From Roseococcus sp. SYP-B2431 (GTDB lineage Bacteria > Pseudomonadota > Alphaproteobacteria > Acetobacterales > Acetobacteraceae): a DNA stretch of 64,000 nt. Numbering within the stretch: position 1 is the first letter of the stretch; each line of letters starts with the position of its first letter. The DNA lies in assembly GCF_004336745.1 (NCBI RefSeq), contig NZ_SJXD01000001.1:1-64000 (forward strand), given 5' to 3'. The notes beneath the pieces are model-generated. The model worked only from the letters and a program-made list of their open reading frames with translations. It ran no database searches and was not told the DNA's origin. Both the position numbers and the translations under genes were made by a program. Shown piece by piece: positions 46,542-57,552 of this stretch.

Positions 46542-48202
46542 GAGATCAGTCCGGTGAAGCCGTTGGTGATGGGGTAGCGCCGGTCGCGGCCGAAGGCGCG
46601 GCGACCGATCTTCACGCCCGGAGGCGCCTGGCGCCGCTTGTACTCGGCGCGGTCGAGCAGCTTCCAGACGCGCAGGATCAGCGCGCGCTCGTGGCCCTGG
46701 GCCACGAGGTCGTCCACGCTGCGCTCCTCCTCGACGAGGCCGGTCAGGATGGCGTCTAGCACTTCGTAGGGTGGCAGCGTGTCCTGGTCCTTCTGGTCGT
46801 GCTTCAACTCGGCGCTGGGCGGCTTGGTGATGACGCGCTCCGGCATGACCGCGCCCTGGGGCCCCAGGCCTCCGGCCGGGACGTTGTCGTTGCGCCAGCG
46901 GCAGACGGCGAAGACGTCGGTCTTGTAGACGTCCTTCAGCACGGAATAGCCGCCGCACATGTCGCCATAGATGGTGGCGTATCCGGTGCTCATCTCGCTC
47001 TTGTTGCCGGTGGTCAGCAGCATGTTCCCGAACTTGTTCGAGAGCGCCATGAGCGTGACGCCGCGGATGCGCGACTGGAGGTTCTCCTCCGTGATGTCCG
47101 GCGGGCGGTTGCCGAAGGCCGGCGCCAGCATGCCGTCGAAGGCCTCCATGGCGGGGCCGATCGGGATGGTCTCGTACTGGATGCCCAGCAGGCGCGCGCA
47201 TTCCGCCGCGTCCTCCAGGCTCTCCTGGCTGGTATAGGGCGAGGGCATCATCACCGCGCGCACGCGATCCGGCCCCAGCGCATCGGCCGCGACGGCGGCG
47301 GAGATGGCGGAATCGATGCCGCCCGACAGGCCGAGCACCACGCCGGGGAAGCCGTTCTTGTTCACGTAGTCGCGCAGGCCCAGCATCATGGCGGCGTAGA
47401 TCTGCTGCGAGCGCGCCTCGACCGGGGGGATGGGCTGCGGCTCGCAGCGCCATACGTCGCCGTCGCGCGCCCAATCGGTGAAGCCCAGCGCCTCCTGAAA
47501 GGACGGCATGCGGACGGCGAGGCTGCGGTCGGCATTCAGCACGAAGCTCGCGCCGTCGAAGACCAGCTCGTCCTGGCCGCAATTCTGGTTGAGGAAGACG
47601 AAGGGCAGCCCCGTCTCCACCACGCGCGCGACCGCGAGGTCCACGCGCGACTGCGCCTTGTCAATCTCGAAGGGCGAGCCGTTGATGGAGAGCAGCAGCT
47701 CCGCCCCGCTCTCGCTCAGCGTCTCGGAGACAGCGGGAAACCACCAGTCCTCGCAGATCATCAGGCCGAGGCGCAGGCCGCGGAAGACCACGGGGCCGGG
47801 TGCGGGGCCGGCGTCGAAGACGCGCTTGTCGTCGAAGACGCCGTAATTGGGCAGCTCGTGCTTGGCGCGGCGGGCGACGATCCGGCCGCCATCCAGCAGG
47901 AAGGCCGCGTTGTAGAGCTTGCCGCCGTCACACCAGGGGCCGCCGACGATCAGGCCGGGGCCGCCATCGGTCGTCTCGGCGGCCAGGGCCGCGATCTCGG
48001 CTTCGGCCATGGCGCGGAAGGCGGGCTTCAGCACGAGGTCCTCCGGCGGATAGCCGGCGATGCTGAATTCGGGCGTGACCAGAAGGTCCGCGCCCCCGGC
48101 GGCCGCCTCGGCGCGCAGGGCGCGGATCTTCTGGGCGTTCGCGCGCAGTTCCCCCTCATGGGGGTTCATCTGCGCCAGGGCGATGCGGATGCGATCGGTC
48201 AT
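46538..48202 (-). CDS. nadE: Glutamine-dependent NAD(+) synthetase
   Basis: A 554-residue two-domain enzyme that amidates nicotinate adenine dinucleotide. The N-terminal nitrilase-type glutaminase has its catalytic Glu in VTPEFSIAGYPPEDL, Lys in KHELPNYGVFDDKRVF and Cys in LMICEDWWFP. The C-terminal synthetase has the pyrophosphatase loop LGLSGGIDSAISAAVA near residue 290 and TTGNKSEMSTGYATIYGD. Normal length. It follows the EamA gene by 31 bases and so forms an NAD-salvage run with the phosphoribosyltransferase. Confidence 0.96.
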   Translation of the reverse strand: MTDRIRIALAQMNPHEGELRANAQKIRALRAEAAAGGADLLVTPEFSIAGYPPEDLVLKPAFRAMAEAEIAALAAETTDGGPGLIVGGPWCDGGKLYNAAFLLDGGRIVARRAKHELPNYGVFDDKRVFDAGPAPGPVVFRGLRLGLMICEDWWFPAVSETLSESGAELLLSINGSPFEIDKAQSRVDLAVARVVETGLPFVFLNQNCGQDELVFDGASFVLNADRSLAVRMPSFQEALGFTDWARDGDVWRCEPQPIPPVEARSQQIYAAMMLGLRDYVNKNGFPGVVLGLSGGIDSAISAAVAADALGPDRVRAVMMPSPYTSQESLEDAAECARLLGIQYETIPIGPAMEAFDGMLAPAFGNRPPDITEENLQSRIRGVTLMALSNKFGNMLLTTGNKSEMSTGYATIYGDMCGGYSVLKDVYKTDVFAVCRWRNDNVPAGGLGPQGAVMPERVITKPPSAELKHDQKDQDTLPPYEVLDAILTGLVEEERSVDDLVAQGHERALILRVWKLLDRAEYKRRQAPPGVKIGRRAFGRDRRYPITNGFTGLIS

Positions 48203-48233
48203 GTCCCGGAAGTAGGCGGCCGGGGGGGCAGGG

Positions 48234-49109
48234 TCAACGAGGCTTGGGGGCAGGGCCGACCACGCCCGCGATCATGCCCAGCGTCACCAGCCCCACGCCG
48301 GCGGCCCCCGCCCAGCCCAGGGCCTCGCCCAGAAGCGGCCAGGCGCCCAGCGCCACCATGGCCGGGACGACCGAGGTGATGACCGAGGTCTGCGGCGCAC
48401 CCAGCAGCACCGTGGCGCGGGTGAAGAGGAAGCCGGCGACCACCACCGAAAGGCAGCCCTGGTAGATCAAGTGAAAGACCACCCACTCCCAGGGCACGGC
48501 GGCGAGGTTGCTCGGCAGGAACAGCCACCAGACCGGCAGGTAGATCGGCGCCGCCAGCAGCGCCACGGCGAGCGTGACCTCCAGCGCGCCAAGCTGCCAG
48601 CGGCGGACCAGCCACATATAGGCCGTCCAGCTCAGGCAGCCGGCGGTGAAGAGCAGGTCGCCGCGCCAGGCGCCCGGCTGGCTGGCAGCCGTCTCGGCGG
48701 CCAGCAGCGCGATCCCGGCGGCCACGACCGCCAGCGAAAGGGTGCGCCGCCAGCTCCAGCGATCGCCGAAGGCCCACCACCAGACGAAGGCGGCGAGAAA
48801 GGGCAGCAGGCCGGGCAGCAGCACGGCGCCATGCGATGCCGGAGCGAAGCGGAACCCCCAATAGGCGGCGAGCGGGAAGCCGAAGGCCGCCGTCGCCGTC
48901 AGCGCGAGGCCGCGCGCCGCTCCCAGCCGCGGCCTGCCGCGCAGGGCGAGGATCGGCAGGACGGTGAGGAAGGCGCCCGCATGGCGCAGCGCCGCCACGT
49001 CCCAGGCCGTGAAGGGCTGCGCGGCCGCGAGCCGGGAGAAGAGCAGGAACCCTGTCCAGATGAACAGGACGCCGAAGGCGCAGAGCAGCCCTTGCCGTCG
49101 CGCCGTCAG
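48234..49109 (-). CDS. EamA/DMT family transporter, probable CTG start
   Basis: A ten-helix drug/metabolite-type carrier. Starting at the only ATG/GTG/TTG codon available (GTG 48998) gives 254 residues and lacks the first helix. Reading upstream in frame gives (M)[23 protein letters not shown], a textbook first helix, beginning at CTG 49109, which overlaps the previous stop as CTGA. This yields 291 residues, the normal family length. The gene lies between nicotinate phosphoribosyltransferase and NAD synthetase, so a nicotinate or related precursor is a reasonable substrate guess, based on context only. Confidence 0.8.
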   Translation of the reverse strand: MTARRQGLLCAFGVLFIWTGFLLFSRLAAAQPFTAWDVAALRHAGAFLTVLPILALRGRPRLGAARGLALTATAAFGFPLAAYWGFRFAPASHGAVLLPGLLPFLAAFVWWWAFGDRWSWRRTLSLAVVAAGIALLAAETAASQPGAWRGDLLFTAGCLSWTAYMWLVRRWQLGALEVTLAVALLAAPIYLPVWWLFLPSNLAAVPWEWVVFHLIYQGCLSVVVAGFLFTRATVLLGAPQTSVITSVVPAMVALGAWPLLGEALGWAGAAGVGLVTLGMIAGVVGPAPKPR

Positions 49110-50284
49110 TGGCCGTTCCGGCGGCGGCCGTTGCGCAGCAGGAACTCGCGGCCGACCTTCACCCGCGGCGTGCCGTCATATTCGACGATATCCGCCGTGG
49201 CATAGGTCTCGCTCCAGCGGTCCGGGATGAAGCTGCCCGTGCCGACGACATCGACCGGCGCATGCGCCTCGTTCATCACCCGGCACTTGGCGACCGAGAA
49301 GCCGGAGGAGGCGACGATTTTCACCTTGTCGAAACCCGCGGCGTCCAGCCCCTCGCGCGTGCGCCAGATGGCCGCGGCGGAGACGCCGGTGCCGACGAGA
49401 TGCCGCAGCTCGGAATCGCTGCGATAGCGGCGGATCGCGGCCGGGGCATGGCGCTCCAGCACGGCATAGCTCTCGGCCGGGTCCAGCCCCTCGAGGAAGC
49501 GTCCGCCATGGGTGTCGAGCCGCACCGAGAGGCGGCCGGACTTGGCATGCTCCGGGAAGCGGCGCGCCACGGCCAGGGCATCGGTGATCTCCTGGCCGAA
49601 ATAATCCACCAGGACGGTCAGCGGCTCGTCCGGGAAGGCCGCATGGAACATCTCGGCCGCACGGAGCGTGGAGCCGGCATAGCCGATCAGGGCATGCGGC
49701 ATGGTCCCTCGCCCGGCATTGCCGCCGAACCAGTGGGCCGTGGCGTCGTTGGCATTGCCGATGAAGCCGCGGGCGCCCTCGCGCCGGGCCGCCGCGCTGC
49801 CGACCGAGGCGGCATAGGCCATCATGTCCTGCATCTCGAAGCCGGCGCAGTGGCGGGCGTCCATGGCGAGGAAGGCGGCCTCGGGCAACTCCAGCGACAT
49901 CTGATAGGCGTTGTGCGCGGCCACGCAGCAGGGGCCGAGCTTCTGGAGGTACAGCGTCTCCAGATCGGAGAGCGCGGCGAAGGAGCCCGTCAGGTAGAGC
50001 AGCGGATCGCCCGCGCCCACCCAGGCCCCTTCCGGATACTTCACCTCGATCTCGAAGGGCGTGCCCCGCGCCTGGGAGACCGTCTCCAGCCATTCCACCG
50101 CGATCCGAGGCGCCGAGATCACCGGGCGGCGCAGGAAGACCGCATAGGTCACCCGGCTGTCTCCGAATTTCTCCACGATGGCGCGGGTGCGGTTGAAGTA
50201 GCTGTCCGTCCGCGCGACGATGTCCTGTTCCAGGTCCGGCCGCTTCACGGCGGCAGCTCGTGGCCGGTCGGACGCCTCGCTCAT
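49106..50284 (-). CDS. pncB: Nicotinate phosphoribosyltransferase
   Basis: A 392-residue enzyme that makes nicotinate mononucleotide from nicotinate and PRPP in NAD salvage. It shows [20 protein letters not shown] near the N-terminus, [26 protein letters not shown], a [16 protein letters not shown] phosphate-binding region and [17 protein letters not shown]. The start is ATG at 50284, overlapping the DAHP synthase stop by four bases, and its own stop overlaps the EamA start. With EamA and nadE it forms a compact salvage unit. Confidence 0.9.
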   Translation of the reverse strand: MSEASDRPRAAAVKRPDLEQDIVARTDSYFNRTRAIVEKFGDSRVTYAVFLRRPVISAPRIAVEWLETVSQARGTPFEIEVKYPEGAWVGAGDPLLYLTGSFAALSDLETLYLQKLGPCCVAAHNAYQMSLELPEAAFLAMDARHCAGFEMQDMMAYAASVGSAAARREGARGFIGNANDATAHWFGGNAGRGTMPHALIGYAGSTLRAAEMFHAAFPDEPLTVLVDYFGQEITDALAVARRFPEHAKSGRLSVRLDTHGGRFLEGLDPAESYAVLERHAPAAIRRYRSDSELRHLVGTGVSAAAIWRTREGLDAAGFDKVKIVASSGFSVAKCRVMNEAHAPVDVVGTGSFIPDRWSETYATADIVEYDGTPRVKVGREFLLRNGRRRNGH

Positions 50285-51666
50285 TGCGCCGCTTGCACCA
50301 GCGGACGCTCCGGCCGGCTGCGATGGGCCTTCAGCTCCTCGGCGATGAGGAAGGCCAGCTCCAGCGACTGCTCGGCATTCAGCCGCGGGTCGCAGAAGGT
50401 GGCGTAGTTGGCCGCGAGATCCGCCGGGGTGAGCCGGTGGGCGCCGCCGATGCATTCGGTGACGTTGTTGCCGGTCATCTCGACATGCACGCCGCCGGCG
50501 ACCGCGCCCTCGCCCGCCATGACGTCGAAGAAGCGCCGCACTTCGGAGAGGATGGCGTCGAAGCTGCGCGTCTTGTAGCCGGCCTGGGTGGTGGTGTTGC
50601 CGTGCATGGGGTCGCAGAGCCAGACCACCTGGCGGCCCGCGGCCTTCACCGCGCGCACCAGGGGCGTGAGCTTGGCCTCGACCTTCTCGTGCCCCATGCG
50701 GGCGATGAGGGTCAGGCGGCCGGCCTCATTGGCCGGATTCAGGATCTCGGTGAGGCGCAGGAGGTCGTCAACCTCCATGCTCGGCCCGACCTTCATGCCG
50801 ATCGGATTGGCCACGCCGCGCAGGAACTCGACATGCGCGCCGTCGAACTGCCGCGTGCGGTCGCCGATCCAGAGGAAGTGGGCCGAGCAGGCATAGGTCT
50901 TGCCGCGATGCGTGGAAGCCTCGCGCGTCAGCGCCTCCTCATAGGGGAGGAGCAGGCTCTCATGGCTCGTGTAGAAGGCCGTCTCGCGGATCTGCGGGGC
51001 GTTGTCGCTGTTCATGCCGCAGGCGGCCATGAAGCTCAGCGTCTCGTCGATGCGCGCCGCCAGGCCCTCATATTGCTTGGAAAGCGGCGATCGGGCCACG
51101 AAGTCGAGGTTCCAGCGGTGCACCTGGTGCAGGTCAGCGAAGCCGCCGGTCGCGAAGGCGCGCAGCAGGTTCAGCGTCGCGGCCGACTGGAGGTAGGCGA
51201 ACTCCATCCGCGCCGGATCGGGCAGGCGCGCGGCCTCCGTGAAGGCCGCGCCGTTGATGATGTCCCCGCGATAGGAAGGCAGCGTCTCGTCGCCGACCTT
51301 CTCCACGTCTGAGGAGCGCGGCTTGGCGAACTGGCCGGCCATGCGGCCGAGCTTCACCACCGGCATGCCCGCGCCGAAGGTCAGGACGACGGCCATCTGG
51401 AGGAGCACCTTGAAGGTGTCCCGGATGGTGTCCGCGCGGAACTCGGCAAAGCTCTCCGCGCAGTCGCCCCCCTGCAGGACGAAGGCCTGGCCTTTGGCAG
51501 CTTCGGCGAGCGCGGCCTTCAGTCGCTCGCACTCGCCTGCAAAAACGAGGGGCGGGAAGGTCGCGACCTTGGCTTCCATCGCGGCCAGGGCCGCGGGATC
51601 GGTGTAATCCGGCACTTGCCGGATGGGCATCTGCCTCCAGGAGGAGGGGCGCCAATCGCGCGCCAT
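50281..51666 (-). CDS. Class II 3-deoxy-7-phosphoheptulonate synthase
   Basis: A 461-residue type II DAHP synthase, the first step of the shikimate pathway (PEP plus erythrose 4-phosphate). It has the family segments [17 protein letters not shown] at the start, [54 protein letters not shown]-like motifs with the metal and PEP ligands, and [17 protein letters not shown]. Normal length. It appears to be the first gene of the leftward run into pncB-EamA-nadE; the 55 bases upstream separate it from gor. Confidence 0.95.
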   Translation of the reverse strand: MARDWRPSSWRQMPIRQVPDYTDPAALAAMEAKVATFPPLVFAGECERLKAALAEAAKGQAFVLQGGDCAESFAEFRADTIRDTFKVLLQMAVVLTFGAGMPVVKLGRMAGQFAKPRSSDVEKVGDETLPSYRGDIINGAAFTEAARLPDPARMEFAYLQSAATLNLLRAFATGGFADLHQVHRWNLDFVARSPLSKQYEGLAARIDETLSFMAACGMNSDNAPQIRETAFYTSHESLLLPYEEALTREASTHRGKTYACSAHFLWIGDRTRQFDGAHVEFLRGVANPIGMKVGPSMEVDDLLRLTEILNPANEAGRLTLIARMGHEKVEAKLTPLVRAVKAAGRQVVWLCDPMHGNTTTQAGYKTRSFDAILSEVRRFFDVMAGEGAVAGGVHVEMTGNNVTECIGGAHRLTPADLAANYATFCDPRLNAEQSLELAFLIAEELKAHRSRPERPLVQAAQ

Positions 51667-51721
51667 GGCACGAACTCCAGGGTCATAGGGCCGACAGGTT
51701 ACGGCAGGATGGCCGGAAACG

Positions 51722-53116
51722 CTACTCGGCCGCGGTTTTCGCCGGCTCCACGGCAGGCATGCCGGCGACGCGGGTCCGGGTGCGGAGGGTGACGAACTCC
51801 TCGGCGGCCGTCGGATGAATGCCGATGGTCCGGTCGAAATCCTGCTTGGTCGCGCCCATCACTACCGCGATGCCGATGCCCTGCATGATCTCGGCCGCGT
51901 CCTCGCCCAGCATATGGGCGCCGACGACCTTCTGGGTCTTCTGGTCGACGACCAGTTTCATCAGGGTCTTGCGGCCCTCGCGCTTGCTGATGGTGTGGCG
52001 CATCGGCGTGAACTTGCTGACATAGACGTCCACCGGCCCGCGCTTCGCGGCCTCCTCCTCGGAAAGTCCCACCGTGCCGATGGGCGGCGAGGTGAAGATG
52101 GCCGTCGGCACGTTCTCGTAGCTCGCCTTGCGGGGATTCTTGCCGAAGAGCGTGTCGGCCAGGGCATGCCCTACCGCCGTCGCCATCGGGGTAAGGTTGA
52201 TCCGGTCGATCACGTCGCCGATGGCATAGATGTGCGGCACGTTGGTCGCGTGCTCGTCATCCACCGGGATGGCGCCATTCGGCTTCACGGTGACGCCGGC
52301 CTTCTCCAGGCCGAGGCCCCGGGTATTGGGATCGCGGCCAGTGCAGAAGAAGACGGCGTCCACCTCGCGCATGAAGTTGTTGGTGAGGGTGAGCATCAGC
52401 CCCCCATCGACCTTGGTGATGCGCGTCGGCGCGCAGCCGGAGCTCATGACGATGCCCTGGGCCGTCATGGCCTCGGTCACCGCGAGGCGGACATCGCCAT
52501 CGAAGCCGCGCAGGGGTTGCTCGGCGCGGAAGAAGACCTCGACCTCGGCGCCCAGCCCGCGCAGGAGGCAGGCGAATTCCAAAGCGATGTAGCCCGAGCC
52601 GATGACGGCGATCTTCTTGGGCAGCTCCGGCAGGGTGAAGAGGCCGTCCGAAATCATGCCCAGCTCGGCGCCGGGAATGTCGAGCCGCGTGGCGCTTCCG
52701 CCCGTGGCGATCACGATGCGCTCCGCCGTCACGACCTTGTCGCCGACCTGCAGCGTGTGGTCGTCGAGGAAGGTCGCGCGCGCGTCGAAGCTGGTGACGC
52801 CGGCGCCGGCCAGCATGCGGCCATAGATGCCGGAGAGCCGCGCCACTTCGGCATCGCGGGCGGTGGCGAGCTTCTTCCAGTCGTGGCCGTGATTCTCGAT
52901 GTTCCAGCCGAAGGCCGCGGCGTCTTGCGCCCATTGGCCGTATTCGGCGGCGTTCACCATGATCTTCTTCGGCACGCAGCCCACGTTCACGCAGGTGCCG
53001 CCCCAGAAGCGCTCCTCGGCCACGCCCACGCGGGCGCCGTGGCCCGCGGAAATCCGGGCGAGGCGGACGCCGCCGGAACCGCCGCCGATGACGAAGAGGT
53101 CGAAATCGTAGGTCAT
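51722..53116 (-). CDS. gor: Glutathione-disulfide reductase
   Basis: A 464-residue NADPH flavoenzyme that keeps glutathione reduced. It has the FAD motif [12 protein letters not shown], the redox disulphide in [13 protein letters not shown] (near residues 40-50), the NADPH motif [15 protein letters not shown] and the C-terminal catalytic IHPTAAEEF supplied to the partner subunit. Length is normal. In the same window are a GST, a CGFS glutaredoxin and a possible glutathione-type importer. Confidence 0.95.
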   Translation of the reverse strand: MTYDFDLFVIGGGSGGVRLARISAGHGARVGVAEERFWGGTCVNVGCVPKKIMVNAAEYGQWAQDAAAFGWNIENHGHDWKKLATARDAEVARLSGIYGRMLAGAGVTSFDARATFLDDHTLQVGDKVVTAERIVIATGGSATRLDIPGAELGMISDGLFTLPELPKKIAVIGSGYIALEFACLLRGLGAEVEVFFRAEQPLRGFDGDVRLAVTEAMTAQGIVMSSGCAPTRITKVDGGLMLTLTNNFMREVDAVFFCTGRDPNTRGLGLEKAGVTVKPNGAIPVDDEHATNVPHIYAIGDVIDRINLTPMATAVGHALADTLFGKNPRKASYENVPTAIFTSPPIGTVGLSEEEAAKRGPVDVYVSKFTPMRHTISKREGRKTLMKLVVDQKTQKVVGAHMLGEDAAEIMQGIGIAVVMGATKQDFDRTIGIHPTAAEEFVTLRTRTRVAGMPAVEPAKTAAE

Positions 53117-53146
53117 GATGCGCCTCGAATGAACCCTGCCAATATG

Positions 53147-53176
53147 AGGCGCGGCGGCCGCTTTGCGACCGCCGCG
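53147..53176. repeat. Hairpin resembling the end block of repeats A and B (partial copy C)
   Basis: Arms GCGGCGGCCGC and GCGACCGCCGC around TTT form an 11-bp stem with one G-U pair. The core GGCCGCTTTGCGACCG closely resembles GGTCGCTTTGCGGCCG in copy B. It lies between gabD and gor and may also act as a gabD terminator. Confidence 0.45.
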
Positions 53177-53249
53177 TCACTCGCCGCAAGCGGGGGAGGC
53201 GCGCCCGGGGCCGATGGCTCGGACCTTGAAGGCGCGCTGCCCGGCGGGA

Positions 53250-54728
53250 TCAGCTCCCGATGCCGCCGAGCGCCAGGTACTTCACCTCGAGATAGTCCTC
53301 GATGCCGTACTTGCTGCCCTCGCGGCCCAGGCCCGACTGCTTCACGCCGCCGAAGGGTGCCACCTCGGTGGAGATGATGCCCTCGTTGATGCCGATGATG
53401 CCGGCCTCGATCGCCTCGGCCACGCGGAAGATGCGGCCGACGTCGCGGGCGTAGAAATACGCCGCCAGGCCGAACTCGCTGTCGTTCGCCAGGGCCACGC
53501 CCTCCTCCTCCGTCTTGAACTTGAAGAGCGGGGCGACGGGGCCGAAGGTCTCCTCGCGGAAGATCAGCGCGTCGTGCGGCACGTTGGTCAGGATGGTCGG
53601 CTGGAAGAAGTTGCCGCCCTTCTCGTGGCGCTTGCCGCCGCTCAGCACCTTCGCGCCATGCTTGGTGGCGTCGGCAATGTGCTCCTCCACCTTCAGCACG
53701 GCGTCGGCATTGATGAGCGGGCCCTGGGTCACGCCCGGCTCCATGCCGTTGCCGACCTTCAGCGCCTCGACGGCCGCCTTCAGCTTGGCGGCGAAGGCGT
53801 CGTAGACGCCTTCCTGCACCAGCACGCGGTTGGCGCAGACGCAGGTCTGTCCGGTGTTGCGGTACTTGCTGGCCATGACGCCCTGGACGGCCGCATCGAG
53901 GTCGGCGTCGTCGAAGACCAGGAAGGGCGCGTTGCCGCCGAGCTCCATGCTCGTCTTCTTGATCGTCGGCGCGCATTGCGCGAGCAGCACGCGGCCCACC
54001 TCGGTCGAGCCCGTGAAGGTCAGCTTGCGCACGATGGGGTTGGAGGTCAGCTCCGCGCCCGTCTCGCCGGCCGGGCCGGTGATGACGTTGCAGACGCCGG
54101 CCGGCATGCCCGCGCGCTCGGCGAGGACGGCCAGCGCCAAGGCCGAGAAGGGCGTCTGGCTGGCGGGGCGGATGACGCCCGTGCAGCCCGCGGCCCAGCC
54201 GGGGCCGGCTTTGCGGGTGATCATGGCGGCCGGGAAGTTCCAGGGGGTGATGGCGGCGAAGACGCCGATCGGCTCCTTCATCACCAGCACGCGGCGGCCG
54301 GCGGCATTCTGCGGGATCACGTCGCCATAGACGCGCTTCCCTTCCTCGGCGAACCACTCGATGAAGCTGGCGGCATAGGCCACCTCGCCCTTGGCCTCGG
54401 CGAGCGGCTTGCCCTGCTCGGCCGTCATGATGGCCGCGAGGTCGTCCGTGTTGGCGAGCATCAGGTCGAAGAGCTTGCGCAGGATGGTCGCGCGCTCCTT
54501 GGCCAGCATCTTGCGCCAGGCCGGCAGGGCGGCATTGGCGGCCTCGATGGCGCGGCGCGTCTCGGCCTTGCCCATGGCTGGCACGTTGCCGACGACCTCG
54601 CCCGTCGCGGGATTGCGCACCGCGAAGGTTTTTCCCGAGTCCGCCTGGACCCACTGGCCGCCGATGCAATTCGCCTGCCGCAGCAGGTCGGGATCCTTGA
54701 GCGCGAGCTTGGAGATTGAATCGAGCAT
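53250..54728 (-). CDS. gabD: Succinate-semialdehyde dehydrogenase (GabD-type aldehyde dehydrogenase)
   Basis: A 492-residue NAD(P)-dependent aldehyde dehydrogenase that oxidises succinate semialdehyde to succinate in GABA breakdown. It has IGVFAAITPWNFPAAMITRK, FTGSTEVGR for the cofactor, the general base Glu in MELGGNAP, and the catalytic Cys in GQTCVCANR. One oddity: the segment normally reading KPAS, whose Lys contacts the cofactor, is RPAS here (GVIRPASQTPFSA). The start is ATG at 54728, as upstream residues are not family-like. Confidence 0.9.
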   Translation of the reverse strand: MLDSISKLALKDPDLLRQANCIGGQWVQADSGKTFAVRNPATGEVVGNVPAMGKAETRRAIEAANAALPAWRKMLAKERATILRKLFDLMLANTDDLAAIMTAEQGKPLAEAKGEVAYAASFIEWFAEEGKRVYGDVIPQNAAGRRVLVMKEPIGVFAAITPWNFPAAMITRKAGPGWAAGCTGVIRPASQTPFSALALAVLAERAGMPAGVCNVITGPAGETGAELTSNPIVRKLTFTGSTEVGRVLLAQCAPTIKKTSMELGGNAPFLVFDDADLDAAVQGVMASKYRNTGQTCVCANRVLVQEGVYDAFAAKLKAAVEALKVGNGMEPGVTQGPLINADAVLKVEEHIADATKHGAKVLSGGKRHEKGGNFFQPTILTNVPHDALIFREETFGPVAPLFKFKTEEEGVALANDSEFGLAAYFYARDVGRIFRVAEAIEAGIIGINEGIISTEVAPFGGVKQSGLGREGSKYGIEDYLEVKYLALGGIGS

Positions 54729-54834
54729 GGGGGGTTCCTCCGTCTTTCGAGCCGAGGATAAGCCGCTCCGCGCCAATTGTCAGCGCCGGGAGGGCGAGCT
54801 TAGCCTTCGCGGGCATATGGGGAAGGAAACGAGC

Positions 54835-55623
54835 ATGGCACGCCGGATCATCGATATTTCCGTGGCGCTCAAGTCAGGCATCGCGAGCGACCCGCCGCGG
54901 ATGCTGCCGGAGATCAACTACATCGACCACAAGATGAGCGCGCCGGCCATGGCCGAATACATGGGCGTGTCGGTCCGGGCCCTGCCCGAGGGCGAGTACG
55001 CGGCGGTCGAGCAGGTGAACATCAGCACGCATAACGGCACGCATCTGGACGCGCCCTATCATTTCTTCTCGCGCATGAACGAGCGAACGGTGCCGGGCGG
55101 CGAGCCCTCCTGGCGGATCGACGAGGTGCCGCTGGACTGGTGCTTTCAGCCGGGCGTGAAGCTGGACTTTCGGGACAGACCTGACGGCTACGTCTGCACG
55201 CCCGAGGATGTGCGGCAGGAGCTGGCGCGCATCGGCCACACGCTGCAACCGCTGGAGATCGTGGTGGTGAATACCGCCGCCGGCGCCCGCTACGGCCAGG
55301 ACGACTATATCGACACGGGCTGCGGCATGGGCAAGGCGGCAACGCTGTGGATGCTGGAGCAGGGCGTGCGCCTAGTCGGCACCGACGCCTGGTCCTGGGA
55401 CGCGCCCTTCTCGCACACGAAGAAGCGCGTGGCCGAGACGGGCGACGCCGCGCTGATCTGGGAGGGCCACCGGGCCGGGCGCGAGATCGGCTACTGCCAC
55501 CTGGAGAAGCTGGCCAACCTCGACCAGCTGCCCGCCACCGGCTTCACCGTGGCCTGCTTCCCGGTGAAGGTGCATCGCGGCAGCGCGGGATGGACCCGCG
55601 CCGTCGCGATCCTCGGCGACTGA
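54835..55623 (+). CDS. Cyclase family protein (kynurenine-formamidase-like)
   Basis: A 262-residue member of PF04199 with the metal motif STHNGTHLDAPYHF near residue 62 (HxGTHxDxPxHF), a second Asp/Glu/His cluster in GTDAWSWDAPF and a YCHLEKLANLDQLP segment. Relatives hydrolyse formyl-kynurenine, isatin or cyclic amides using Mn or Zn. The ATG at 54835 has AAGGA upstream; another in-frame ATG 18 bases earlier is possible. The gene is alone, divergent from gabD and convergent with glmS, so its substrate is unknown. Confidence 0.88.
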   Translation: MARRIIDISVALKSGIASDPPRMLPEINYIDHKMSAPAMAEYMGVSVRALPEGEYAAVEQVNISTHNGTHLDAPYHFFSRMNERTVPGGEPSWRIDEVPLDWCFQPGVKLDFRDRPDGYVCTPEDVRQELARIGHTLQPLEIVVVNTAAGARYGQDDYIDTGCGMGKAATLWMLEQGVRLVGTDAWSWDAPFSHTKKRVAETGDAALIWEGHRAGREIGYCHLEKLANLDQLPATGFTVACFPVKVHRGSAGWTRAVAILGD

Positions 55624-55624
55624 G

Positions 55625-57448
<1,824 letters not shown>

Positions 57449-57508
57449 GCTAGAGCCTTTTCCGTTCGCAAGGGCTCACTGCAAAGCCTCTAGCTGATTG
57501 GTTGAAGA

Positions 57509-57551
57509 GCATGATTCACGCTTCCGGCGATTCCACCTGCAGCGATCATGC
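57509..57551. repeat. Dispersed-type palindromic repeat between glmU and glmS
   Basis: A 43-base element with perfect terminal inverted repeats GCATGAT and ATCATGC, and partial internal symmetry. It ends two bases from the glmU stop. Elements with GATCATGC-type ends are common dispersed intergenic repeats in alphaproteobacteria; this identification is from memory of their style, not a search. Confidence 0.5.
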
Positions 57552-57552
57552 C

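Noticed and set aside
48234-48998. EamA gene starting at the GTG at 48998
   Set aside because: This would remove the first transmembrane helix, which is clearly encoded upstream in frame.
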